This document shows, in pieces, positions 8,240-14,562 of a stretch of 14,562 nucleotides of DNA. The notes beneath the pieces were generated by a model, which was not told where the DNA came from, made no database searches, and saw only the letters and a list, made by a program, of their open reading frames with translations. Source of the stretch: Planctomycetales bacterium 4484_123 (GTDB taxonomy: Bacteria > Planctomycetota > Phycisphaerae > SM23-33). The stretch spans positions 1 to 14,562 of the forward strand of contig MVCS01000009.1 of the NCBI GenBank assembly GCA_002049885.1. Direction: 5' to 3'. Every line of letters starts with the position of its first letter. The stretch's first letter is position 1. Both the position numbers and the translations under genes were made by a program.

Positions 8240-9081
8240 TGCGGAATTACGTGGACCTGCACACGCACTCCAACGTCTCGGACGGTCAACTGCGTCCGGC
8301 GGAGGTGGTGCGGCTGGCGGAGCGCAAGCGTCTGGCGGCGGTGGCCCTGACGGACCACGACAGCGCTGACGGCCTGGCGGAGGCCGAGGCCGCCGCCCGG
8401 GCGCTGCCCATCCGTTTCGTCCGGGGGGTGGAGATCTCCGCCAGCTTCAGCGGCGGGACCATGCACATCGTGGGGCTGGGGATAGACCCGGCCAACCGCA
8501 GGCTGCGCAGCGCGATGGGCAGACTTGTCCGCGCTCGCCAGCGGCGCAACCCCAAGGTGGTGGCCAAGCTCCGGGCCATGGGCGTTGACGTGACGCTGGA
8601 GCAGTGGCGGGCCTGGGCCGGCGACTGCCGCATGGTCGGCCGGCTGCACATGGCCAAGCTGCTGTGCGCGAAAGGCTATGCCCGGGACGTCGGCGATGCC
8701 TTCCGGCGCTATATCGGTGCCGGGGCCCCGGCCTTCGTGGACAAGGAACTACTCAGCCCGCGAGAGGCGATCGAGGCCATCCACGCCGCCGGCGGGCTGG
8801 CGGTGCTGGCACACCCGCCGGAGCTCAACTACGGCTCCAACGCCCGGCTGGAGCGCATCGTCCGCTCCCTCGTCCGCGACGGCCTGGACGGCATCGAGGC
8901 CATCCACTCCGAACACAGCCCGGCCCAGACGCGGCACTATCTGGCGCTGGCTGGCCGGCTGGGGCTGCTTGTCTCGGGCGGGTCGGATTTCCACGGGCCT
9001 GACCAGCTTGACAACCGCGTCGGGTTGCCCAGGGTGCCCCTGGCCGCCGTTGAAGAACTGCTTGCCAGGATCCACTGCTGA
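8239..9081 (+). CDS. PHP-domain phosphoesterase, TrpH/YciV (RNase AM) type
   Basis: A metal-dependent phosphoesterase of 280 aa. PHP metal ligands are clear: DLHTHSNVSDG (H8, H10, D15), LTDHD (H40, D41), GVEIS (E65), H76, AHP (H192), HSEH (223-226) and GSDFHG (D250, H252). The GRLHMAKLL segment (H137) in the middle insert matches the GRPHFA-type insert of E. coli YciV/TrpH and its Chromobacterium homologue. Those enzymes remove phosphate from 3',5'-nucleoside bisphosphates such as pAp and trim RNA 5' ends. Family knowledge, not this sequence, gives the substrate. Translation is coupled to cysteine synthase by a one-base TGATG overlap; GAGGGAG at 8222-8228 could also serve. pAp is a by-product of sulfate assimilation, so the pairing makes metabolic sense. 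Confidence 0.9.
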
Positions 9082-9094
9082 GTGATACCTTCCC

Positions 9095-9104
9095 AAGGGA
9101 GGTG
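9095..9104 (+). promoter_or_regulatory. Strong but very close Shine-Dalgarno before murI
   Basis: AAGGGAGGTG matches the 16S rRNA 3' end closely, but only two bases separate GGAGG from the ATG at 9105, and GTG at 9102 lies inside the site. There is no later Met, Val or Leu start before the conserved IGVFDSG motif (the motif's own GTG is at 9147), so one of these two codons must be used. The spacing is unusual and could lower initiation. Confidence 0.5.
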
Positions 9105-9965
9105 ATGGCGGCTCAAGCGGAAACTGCCGCCGCCAGCCCGATTGGCGTGTTCGATTCCGGACTGGGCGGCCTGACGGTCCTCCGGCGGCTTAGGCAGCAC
9201 CTGCCGGGGGAGGACTTCATCTATCTGGGCGATTCCGCCCGCGTCCCCTACGGCACCAAGTCGCCGGAGACGGTCCGCCGTTTCGCCCTGGAGGATGTGG
9301 CGTTCCTGAGCCGCTTTGCCCCCAAGGTTGTGGTGGTGGCCTGCAACACGGCCTCCGCCGTGGCCCTGCCGGAACTGCGGGCCCGCAGCGCCGCCAAGGT
9401 CGTGGGCGTGGTGAGACCGGCGGCGGAGCAGGCGGTGCGCATCGCCGGGGCCGGGCCCATCGGCGTCATCGGGACGGAGGCCACCATCGCCTCCGATGCT
9501 CATCGCAAGGCCGTCGCCGCCATCGACGGGCGAATCGAGGTCATAACAGTCGCCGCGCCCCTGCTGGTGCCTATCGTGGAGGAGGGCCGGCCACAGGACG
9601 ACCCGGTCGTCTTGTCGGTGCTGAGCGACTACCTGCGCCCGCTTCAGCGCTGCCGGCCCACGGTGCTCGTGCTGGGCTGCACGCACTATCCACTGCTGGC
9701 ACGTGCCGTCGGCAAGCTCATGGGGCCGGAGACCCACTTGTTGGACCCGGCCGAGGCGGTGGCCGAGGTGGTGGAGCAGCACCTCCGGCAGCGGGGGCTG
9801 CTGAGGCAGCGGCGGCATGAGGGGGCATTGCGGTGTTTCTCCACCGACACGGCGGAGCGTTTTGCCGGGCTGGCCCGGCGTTTCCTCGGCCATGAGGTGG
9901 ACGATGTGCAGTGGGTGGGTACGGACGAGCTGACTGGAGCCGGGCGGGAGGCAGTGGAGGCATGA
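9105..9965 (+). CDS. murI: Glutamate racemase
   Basis: MurI converts L- to D-glutamate for peptidoglycan, in the cytoplasm. The 286-aa product has the family's motifs in order: IGVFDSGLGGLTVLR (13-27, with D17 and S18), YLGDSARVPYGTKS (40-53), VVACNTASA with catalytic C80, GVIGTEATI (120-128), and LGCTHYPLL with catalytic C192 and H194. The more usual CP before VPLVEEG reads AAPLLVPIVEEG, a tolerated change. It follows the PHP gene by 23 bases, and its TGA overlaps the ATG of the HEAT lipoprotein gene (ATGA). A GTG at 9102 would add one residue. Presence of MurI indicates that the organism makes peptidoglycan. Confidence 0.96.
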   Translation: MAAQAETAAASPIGVFDSGLGGLTVLRRLRQHLPGEDFIYLGDSARVPYGTKSPETVRRFALEDVAFLSRFAPKVVVVACNTASAVALPELRARSAAKVVGVVRPAAEQAVRIAGAGPIGVIGTEATIASDAHRKAVAAIDGRIEVITVAAPLLVPIVEEGRPQDDPVVLSVLSDYLRPLQRCRPTVLVLGCTHYPLLARAVGKLMGPETHLLDPAEAVAEVVEQHLRQRGLLRQRRHEGALRCFSTDTAERFAGLARRFLGHEVDDVQWVGTDELTGAGREAVEA

Positions 9966-10717
9966 AGAAGGCGGCGATGGGCGTGGCGCTGATGGCATCG
10001 GTGCTGGGAGGCTGCGCCTGGTCGGGGCGCGGCATCAGTTGGGCCGGACTGGTGAGAAAGGTCAAGGGCCCCAGCGACCGGGAACTGCTGGAACAGATCG
10101 AGTCGCCCGATGCTGACCTGCGGCGCGCGGCTATCGAGCGGCTCTCGAGGAAGAAGGCCTACCGCCGTGGCCCCTGGCCGGGACTGTATGCAGTCAAGGT
10201 CAAGGACGAGGACGCCACGGTCCGCGTCGCCGCGCTGCGGGCCTTGGCACAGTGCGGGGAGAAGAAGTACCTGCCCGACATCCTGGCTGCCCTGAAATGT
10301 CCGACGCGTGACAGTCCCGGCGAACCCGACCCCGCCGTCCGCCGGGCCGCCGCTGTCGCCCTGGACAGCCTGTACGATGATCGGGCGGCCAAGCCGCTCA
10401 TGGTTGCTCTCCGGTCCGATCAGGACGGGACGGTTCGCGCCGCTGCCGCCCGGGCACTGCGCCATCACTGCCGCCGCAAGGTGCTGGAGGCCCTGGTGGA
10501 GTCGGTGGACAAGGATGGCGAGTTCCTGGTGCAGTACAATGCGGCCGAGGCCTTGCGCGAGTTGACGGGCCGGCAGATCGGCACTGATGCCGAGCTGTGG
10601 CGCAGGGCGATTGCCGGCGGGCCTCAGGCCGCCACTCAGCCAGCGGCGCAGGCGAAGCGGCCGTGGTGGGATTTCTTCGGCCTGACGCAAAAGAAGCGCA
10701 AGAGCGAGAAGCAATAG
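9962..10717 (+). CDS. HEAT-repeat lipoprotein
   Basis: The 251-aa product starts with a lipoprotein signal (MKKAAMGVALMASVLGGC) whose lipobox is LGGC with Cys18 as the acylation site; the next residue is Ala, not an inner-membrane-retention Asp. It would be a substrate of the Lgt encoded in this window. Residues about 37-210 contain HEAT-type helical repeats with the usual VR/RAAA pattern: DADLRRAAIERLSRK, DATVRVAALRALAQCG, DPAVRRAAAVALDSL, DGTVRAAAARALRHH, FLVQYNAAEALRELTG. The end is unusual: KRPWWDFFGLTQ followed by a lysine-rich tail. The start gives an ATGA overlap with murI, with GGGAGG at 9946-9951. The frame opens earlier (9911), but only this Met yields the signal. HEAT arrays bind proteins; the partner is unknown, and the murI linkage hints at envelope work. 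Confidence 0.88.
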   Translation: MKKAAMGVALMASVLGGCAWSGRGISWAGLVRKVKGPSDRELLEQIESPDADLRRAAIERLSRKKAYRRGPWPGLYAVKVKDEDATVRVAALRALAQCGEKKYLPDILAALKCPTRDSPGEPDPAVRRAAAVALDSLYDDRAAKPLMVALRSDQDGTVRAAAARALRHHCRRKVLEALVESVDKDGEFLVQYNAAEALRELTGRQIGTDAELWRRAIAGGPQAATQPAAQAKRPWWDFFGLTQKKRKSEKQ

Positions 10718-10748
10718 CTCCGCCGGGGGAGATTGGGCGGGCAAGGGG
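10718..10748. other. Convergent gap between the two gene runs
   Basis: Only 31 bases separate the HEAT lipoprotein stop (TAG) from the argS stop on the other strand. A short all-GC stem is possible (CCGCC 10720-10724 with GGCGG 10736-10740), but there is no T-run on either strand. Both transcripts probably run into each other or end by Rho. Confidence 0.5.
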
Positions 10749-12728
10749 TCACATCTGCTCGACGGTCTCGATGCCCAGCAGATTCAGGCCGGTGCGGATG
10801 GTGCGCGCGGTCAGGTCGCACAGCGCCAGCCTGGCAGAGCGCTTGGGCTCGTCCGATTTCAGCACCGGGCAGCTCTCGTAGAAGCCGGTGAAGGTCACCG
10901 CCAGCTCGTACAGGTAGCCACAGAGCAGATGGGGCAGGCAATCGTCGGCGACGGCCTGGAGCGTCTCGGGGAACTGGAGCAGCTTCACCGCCAGGGCGCG
11001 CTCCGCCGGCTCGCCCAGGCCAAACTCGATGCCGCTCAGGTCGCCCGTCCCCGGGCCGCCCTTGCGGAAGATGCTGCGGATCCGGGCATAGGCATACTGC
11101 ATGTACGGGGCGGTGTTGCCGTCCAGGGCCAGCATCTTCTCGAAACTGAAGATGTAGTCGCTCATGCGGTTCTGGACCAGGTCGGCGTACTTGACCGCCC
11201 CGATGCCGACGACCCGTGCGATTTGCCGGCGCTGCTCGACGGGCAGGGCCGGGCTCTTCTGGCTGACCAGTTCGAAGGCCCGTCGCTCGGCCTCGTCCAG
11301 CAGCCAGGCGAGCTTCATGGTCTGGCCGTCGCGGGTTCGGAACGGCCGGCCGTCGGCGCCCTGCATTGTCCCGAAGGCCACGTGTTCCAGGGCCACTTCA
11401 GGCGGGGCGAAGCCTGCCGCACGCGCCACCGCGAAGACCTGCTGGAGGTGCAGCGTCTGCCGCGAGTCGATGACGTACAGGATGCGGTCAGCGTGCAGGT
11501 GCCGGACGCGGTAGCACATGGCGGCCAGGTCCGTGGTGGCGTAGAGGTACCCGCCGTCGGACTTCTGCACTATGACCGGCAGCGGCTGGCCGTCCTTGTT
11601 CTTGAACTGCTCCAGGAAGACGCACTTGGCCCCCTCTGATTCCCTCAGCAGCCCGGCGGAGGCCAGTTCGTTCACGACCTCCGGCAACTGGCTGTGGTAG
11701 TCGCTCTCGCCGCGGATGTCCTCGCGGCTCAACAGCACCCCCAGGCGCCGGTAGATCTCCTCGCAGGCCTCCAGCGACATCTCCCGCGCGTAGCGCCAGG
11801 CCAGGCCCTCCTGCCGGTTGCGCGGGTCGCCGCGGTCTTGGAGCATCGTGGTTATGTACCGTGAGACGCCTGACAGCGGGATGGGGCGGCGGTCTGGGGG
11901 CGAGTTGACCGTCAGCTCTGTGCCTTCCGCCAGCGTCTCCACGCGGTTGACGAAGCGGTACGCCGGCAGCAAATCGTCGAGCGTGAGTTCCCGGCTGTGC
12001 AGCAGTGCCCGGAGGTAGGGATAGAAGACCTTCTGGCCGTCGGGGTCGGCGTCCAGGTCCTCCTGGTGCCGCTGGCAGATGGGCCGGAGGGCCTCGGTTC
12101 GCCTGGCCGGCTCGTCGCCCGGCGAAAGCGCCGAGAGCCTCTCCAACTCGCGGGAGATGTACCCCGGCTGGCCGCGGTGCCGGGCCATGCAGATGTGCCA
12201 CAGCCCCAGGATGACCATGCCGAACTGGGTGCCCCAGTCGCCGACGTGGTTCTGGCGGATGACCTTGTGCCCCAGGAACTCCAGCAGCCTTACCAGGGCG
12301 TCGCCGATGATGGTGGAGCGCAGGTGTCCGACGTGCATTTCCTTGGCCAGGTTCGGCGAGGAGTAGTCCACCACGACGGTCTGGCGGTGCTCGGGCACCT
12401 CCGCGCCCAGGCGTTCGTCGCCCAGCAGCTCCGCCAGTCGCCCGGCCAGCCATTCCCGGCGGAGGTGCACGTTGATGAACCCCGGCCCGGCGACCTCCAC
12501 CCGTTCGGCCAGCTCTGCCAGGTCGGCCTGCGCCCGACGGGCGACCCGATCGGCCAGCTCGCGCGGATTGCGCTTGAGCTTCTTGGCGGCGGCCATCACC
12601 CCGTTGGCCTGGTAGTCGCCGAACTGCGGGCGCGTGGACGGCACCACCATGGCCGGCAGCCCTTCCACGCCGGCGGCGTCGCGCAGGGCGACAGAGAGTC
12701 GCTCTTCCAGCCGGCGGCGAAGGTTCAT
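10749..12728 (-). CDS. argS: Arginyl-tRNA synthetase
   Basis: A class I synthetase that charges tRNA-Arg with arginine. The 659-aa product has the N-terminal tRNA-binding domain (about 1-90: PQFGDYQANGV, KRNPRELA, VEVAGPGFINV), the HIGH motif as HVGHLRST (132-139), NHVGDWGTQFGM (160-171), the Tyr-rich GESDYHS region, GAKCVFLEQF, YATTDLAA, and a KMSK-equivalent loop TRDGQTMKL (465-473). The C-terminal DALR anticodon domain includes MQYAYARI. It is about 80 residues longer than E. coli ArgRS, mostly from an extension at roughly 225-305 before the MSLEACEEIYRRLGV helix. The start ATG at 12728 overlaps the stop of the upstream ArgRS-N-like gene (ATGA), with AAAGG five bases before it. An open frame continues further upstream to 13004, but it is the wrong frame for the neighbouring gene. 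Confidence 0.97.
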   Translation of the reverse strand: MNLRRRLEERLSVALRDAAGVEGLPAMVVPSTRPQFGDYQANGVMAAAKKLKRNPRELADRVARRAQADLAELAERVEVAGPGFINVHLRREWLAGRLAELLGDERLGAEVPEHRQTVVVDYSSPNLAKEMHVGHLRSTIIGDALVRLLEFLGHKVIRQNHVGDWGTQFGMVILGLWHICMARHRGQPGYISRELERLSALSPGDEPARRTEALRPICQRHQEDLDADPDGQKVFYPYLRALLHSRELTLDDLLPAYRFVNRVETLAEGTELTVNSPPDRRPIPLSGVSRYITTMLQDRGDPRNRQEGLAWRYAREMSLEACEEIYRRLGVLLSREDIRGESDYHSQLPEVVNELASAGLLRESEGAKCVFLEQFKNKDGQPLPVIVQKSDGGYLYATTDLAAMCYRVRHLHADRILYVIDSRQTLHLQQVFAVARAAGFAPPEVALEHVAFGTMQGADGRPFRTRDGQTMKLAWLLDEAERRAFELVSQKSPALPVEQRRQIARVVGIGAVKYADLVQNRMSDYIFSFEKMLALDGNTAPYMQYAYARIRSIFRKGGPGTGDLSGIEFGLGEPAERALAVKLLQFPETLQAVADDCLPHLLCGYLYELAVTFTGFYESCPVLKSDEPKRSARLALCDLTARTIRTGLNLLGIETVEQM

Positions 12729-13054
12729 CTGGCCTTTCCGCCCTGGCCCTTGGCCTTGGCCGCAGCGGCCGACTGCTTGGCCTTTGGCTTCGACGGCACC
12801 AGTGTGATGATGCCGGTGTCGCTGACCTTGACGACCAGCCCCAGGTCGCCCACGTCCAGCCGGCGGCGGAGCAGGGAGGCGATGCGTTGCGGTTTCCGGC
12901 CAGTGGCCTTGGCGATCCGCGGGGCACCGATGAAGGTGAACTCGCCGTCCCCGGGCCCCGGGCGCAGCCACTTCGGGCCAACCAGCACCGGAGGCTTGAT
13001 GCACTCGGCGATGGCCTTTTCGAAGCGTTTGCTCAGTTCCTCCTGTAGCTTCAT
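12725..13054 (-). CDS. Small protein resembling a free-standing ArgRS N-terminal domain
   Basis: This 109-aa protein has no annotation I recognise, but it lines up with the first 90 residues of the ArgRS encoded just downstream. Both start M-x-L-x3-L-x2-R, then P-x-x-V, a Gly-Asp pair, a lysine and R-x-P-x-x-A (RKPQRIA versus RNPRELA), R/L-rich helices, a V-x-V strand (VVKVSDTGIITLV versus ERVEVAGPGFINV). The DGEFTF stretch replaces FGDYQA. The tail (SKPKAKQSAAAAKAKGQGGKAR) is lysine/alanine-rich, as if for RNA binding. In ArgRS this domain contacts the tRNA elbow, so a tRNA-binding or ArgRS-modulating role is inferred. It is coupled to argS by a four-base overlap and has an AAGGGAGA site (13062-13069) eight bases from ATG. 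Homology is judged by eye only. Confidence 0.75.
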   Translation of the reverse strand: MKLQEELSKRFEKAIAECIKPPVLVGPKWLRPGPGDGEFTFIGAPRIAKATGRKPQRIASLLRRRLDVGDLGLVVKVSDTGIITLVPSKPKAKQSAAAAKAKGQGGKAR

Positions 13055-13075
13055 CGCAGCATCTCCCTTGGCCTT

Positions 13076-13480
13076 TCAGCGTCGGCCGCCAGCCCGCTGC
13101 CAGTCGATGTGCGGGGCGTCACCCCACATCAACTCCAGTTCGTAGTAACGCCTCGTTTCATCATCAAACAAGTGCACGACCACGTCAATGAAGTCCAGCA
13201 GTATCCAGCGGGCGGCATCGCGCCCGGCGACGTTGAAGGGATGATGGCCCCGCTGGCCGGCCCACTCGGCGGCCTCGTCGGCCACGGCCCGCATCTGCAC
13301 GTCGGAGCTGCCCGTGGCGACGACGAAATAGTCAGTCACGGGGCTGATGCCGCGCAGGTCCAGCACCAGGATGTCGGCGCAGTGGCGGTCGTGGGCCAGG
13401 CGGGCAACGCCGACGGCCAGTCGCCGGGCCGAGCATCTCCGAGCGCCTTTCTTTTTCGCAGGCCTGCTCATCGAGTCCAT
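13076..13480 (-). CDS. rsfS: Ribosomal silencing factor RsfS
   Basis: RsfS binds ribosomal protein L14 and blocks subunit joining, lowering translation when nutrients are scarce. The 134-aa product has the complete family domain: DILVLDLRGISPVTDYFVVATGSS (36-59), MRAVADEAAEWA, and the signature RWILLDFIDVVVHLFDDETRRYYELELMWGDAP (91-123). The N-terminus carries an extra basic stretch (SRPAKKKGARRCSARR). Two ATGs compete: 13480 and 13471 (131 aa). The first is chosen for a modest GGGA upstream, but the SD is weak for both. The gene lies 41 bases after hppA and 21 bases before the ArgRS-N-like gene. rsfS often sits with nadD or obg; here it leads a small translation cluster with argS. Confidence 0.95.
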   Translation of the reverse strand: MDSMSRPAKKKGARRCSARRLAVGVARLAHDRHCADILVLDLRGISPVTDYFVVATGSSDVQMRAVADEAAEWAGQRGHHPFNVAGRDAARWILLDFIDVVVHLFDDETRRYYELELMWGDAPHIDWQRAGGRR

Positions 13481-13521
13481 ACGCCGGTCCCAGCCGGCGG
13501 CATGGCGGGCGACTCCGGCCC

Positions 13522-14562
13522 TCACCGCCCCAGGTGCAGCAGCTCGGAGAGACGCGGGGCGAAACGGACCACCACGCCGGCGAACACGACCGAGACCATG
13601 CTCATGAGCTTGATGAGGATGTTGAGGCTGGGACCGGAGGTGTCCTTGAACGGATCGCCCACGGTGTCGCCGACGACGGCGGCCTTGTGGTTCTCGGAAC
13701 CCTTGCCGCCCAGCTCGCCGGTCTCGATCCATTTCTTCGCGTTGTCCCAGGCCCCGCCGGCGTTGGCCATGAAGATGGCCAGGGCGAAACCGCAGGTCAG
13801 CCCGCCGGCCAGCAGGCCCAGGACACCGGCCACGTCCAGCAGCAGTCCCACCGCCACGGGAACTATCAGTGCCAGCAGCGAGGGGATGATCATTTCCCTC
13901 TGGGCACCGGCCGTGGAAATCGCCACGCACCGGGCGTAGTCCGGCTTGCCGGTACCCTCCATGATGCCGGCCACCTCGCGGAACTGCCGGCGGACCTCCT
14001 TGACCATGGCGTTGGCGGCCCGGCCGACAGCCTTCATGGTCATGGCGCTGAAGAGAAACACCAGCAGCACACCCGCGAACATCCCACACAGCACCTTCGG
14101 GTTCATCAGCGTCACGCCGTAAAAGCTCATGAACTGGCCCAGCGACGCCTGCCGGGCCGAGACCAGCCGGACCCGGGTCGGCCCCGGCCGGCCGGCGCCG
14201 GCCGGCAGTAGCAGATCGCGGAGGTTGTTCTCCTGGGGCGGGCCCAAAGGTCCGACCGAGCCGCTGCTCGCCGGATCCCGTGGAAGGGCCCGCACCGGGC
14301 CGGGGGAAAGCCTGGGCATGGGCGAGAGCGGCAGGAAGGAATCGAAGCAGTCCTCCGTGGTTCCTTCCTTGACCTTCATCGCCAGCTTGCCTCCGCGCAG
14401 GGCGACCAGTTTGCCCACGCCCGCGGCGGGGTCGGTGCCGGCGGTGGGGAAGCGGCTCACCACGGCGCTGCGGGCCTCGCGGATGAGCCCCACGCGGACC
14501 TCCTCCACGTAGGCGGCCAGCAGGGCCAGGGCCGTCAACGCGGCCGAGCCGATGGCGAAGCC
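13522..14562 (-). CDS. hppA: Membrane-bound ion-pumping pyrophosphatase, C-terminal part
   Basis: The frame is open to the window edge, so the N-terminal half is missing; 346 residues are visible, starting at GFAIGSAA. This integral membrane enzyme couples pyrophosphate hydrolysis to H+ or Na+ export. Hallmarks: TLMNPKVLCGMF, the FSAMTMKAVGRAANAMVKEVRRQFRE segment, GKPDYARCV, ANAGGAWDNAKKWIE, GGKGSENHKAAVVGDTVGDPFKDTSGPSLNILIKLM. The FMSFYGVTLMNPKVL and GAQREM segments resemble the K+-stimulated Na+-pumping proteins I recall from Bacteroidota. The residue that separates K+-dependent from independent forms lies just outside the window. Between AAYVEEVRVGLIR and FMSFYGV there is a loop roughly 80 residues longer than usual, rich in Pro, Gly and Arg. 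The TTG at 14538 is internal, not a start. Confidence 0.95.
   Translation of the reverse strand, partial: GFAIGSAALTALALLAAYVEEVRVGLIREARSAVVSRFPTAGTDPAAGVGKLVALRGGKLAMKVKEGTTEDCFDSFLPLSPMPRLSPGPVRALPRDPASSGSVGPLGPPQENNLRDLLLPAGAGRPGPTRVRLVSARQASLGQFMSFYGVTLMNPKVLCGMFAGVLLVFLFSAMTMKAVGRAANAMVKEVRRQFREVAGIMEGTGKPDYARCVAISTAGAQREMIIPSLLALIVPVAVGLLLDVAGVLGLLAGGLTCGFALAIFMANAGGAWDNAKKWIETGELGGKGSENHKAAVVGDTVGDPFKDTSGPSLNILIKLMSMVSVVFAGVVVRFAPRLSELLHLGR
14187..14206. repeat. Perfect 20-bp GC palindrome inside the hppA insert
   Basis: Ten base pairs on each side of a GGCGCC centre (between 14196 and 14197) are fully self-complementary, built from repeated GGCC/CCGG steps. It codes for the Ala-Gly-Arg-Pro-Gly part of the non-conserved loop. 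It could be a slippage product or a mobile palindromic unit; a single copy is seen here. Confidence 0.6.

Noticed and set aside
8937..9998. 353-codon open frame on the minus strand opposite murI
   Set aside because: It covers a gene with all MurI motifs, and its own translation is low-complexity with no recognisable domain.
10718..10748. Bidirectional terminator between the convergent genes
   Set aside because: The only stem is five GC pairs with an 11-base loop and no T-tract on either strand.
11997..13145. 382-codon plus-strand frame opposite argS
   Set aside because: Antisense to conserved ArgRS sequence; Gln/His/Ala-rich without domains.
13534..14211. Plus-strand open frame opposite hppA rich in His, Gly and Asp
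   Set aside because: It is the complement of strongly conserved pyrophosphatase motifs, and no independent start signal or domain is visible.

Overview
This is a GC-rich bacterial window, densely coded, with very short gaps and many start/stop overlaps. The gene set is diderm-like: prolipoprotein diacylglyceryl transferase, a lipobox lipoprotein, Sec-type signal peptides and glutamate racemase. Several features suggest Planctomycetota (PVC-type) or a deep-branching relative: a catalytically dead HtrA/PDZ protein, secreted TPR and HEAT proteins, enlarged Lgt and ArgRS, and a membrane pyrophosphatase resembling the Na+-pumping class. That placement is inference from gene style; no rRNA or marker comparison was possible.

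Plus strand, 1-10717, is an almost uninterrupted run of co-directional genes: the 3' end of a deoxynucleoside kinase; panC; a 119-bp gap with a hairpin and a possible 19-codon leader ORF; lgt; a secreted HtrA-like pseudoprotease with two PDZ domains; a small three-helix membrane protein; a large secreted TPR/beta-sandwich/HEAT protein; a ThiF/MoeB-type E1 enzyme; cysteine synthase; a PHP phosphoesterase of the TrpH/RNase AM type; murI; and a HEAT-repeat lipoprotein. Coupled pairs (ATGA, TGATG or ATGATG overlaps) are kinase/panC, lgt/pseudo-HtrA, cysteine synthase/PHP and murI/HEAT lipoprotein.

Minus strand, 14562-10749, runs convergently: the 3' end of a membrane pyrophosphatase (hppA), rsfS, a 109-aa protein resembling a free-standing copy of the ArgRS N-terminal domain, and argS. 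The two runs meet in a 31-bp gap at 10718-10748.

Three themes emerge. The first is cell-envelope work: Lgt, the secreted pseudo-HtrA, the membrane and TPR/HEAT proteins, MurI, and a lipoprotein that would itself be an Lgt substrate. The second is sulfur metabolism: the E1-like enzyme, cysteine synthase, and a PHP enzyme whose relatives degrade pAp, a by-product of sulfate assimilation. The third is translation: RsfS, the ArgRS-N-like protein and ArgRS. The observations most worth following are the triad-less HtrA, the ArgRS-N-like protein coupled to argS, and the cysK-PHP linkage. I saw no CRISPR array, insertion sequence, phage gene, tRNA or rRNA.
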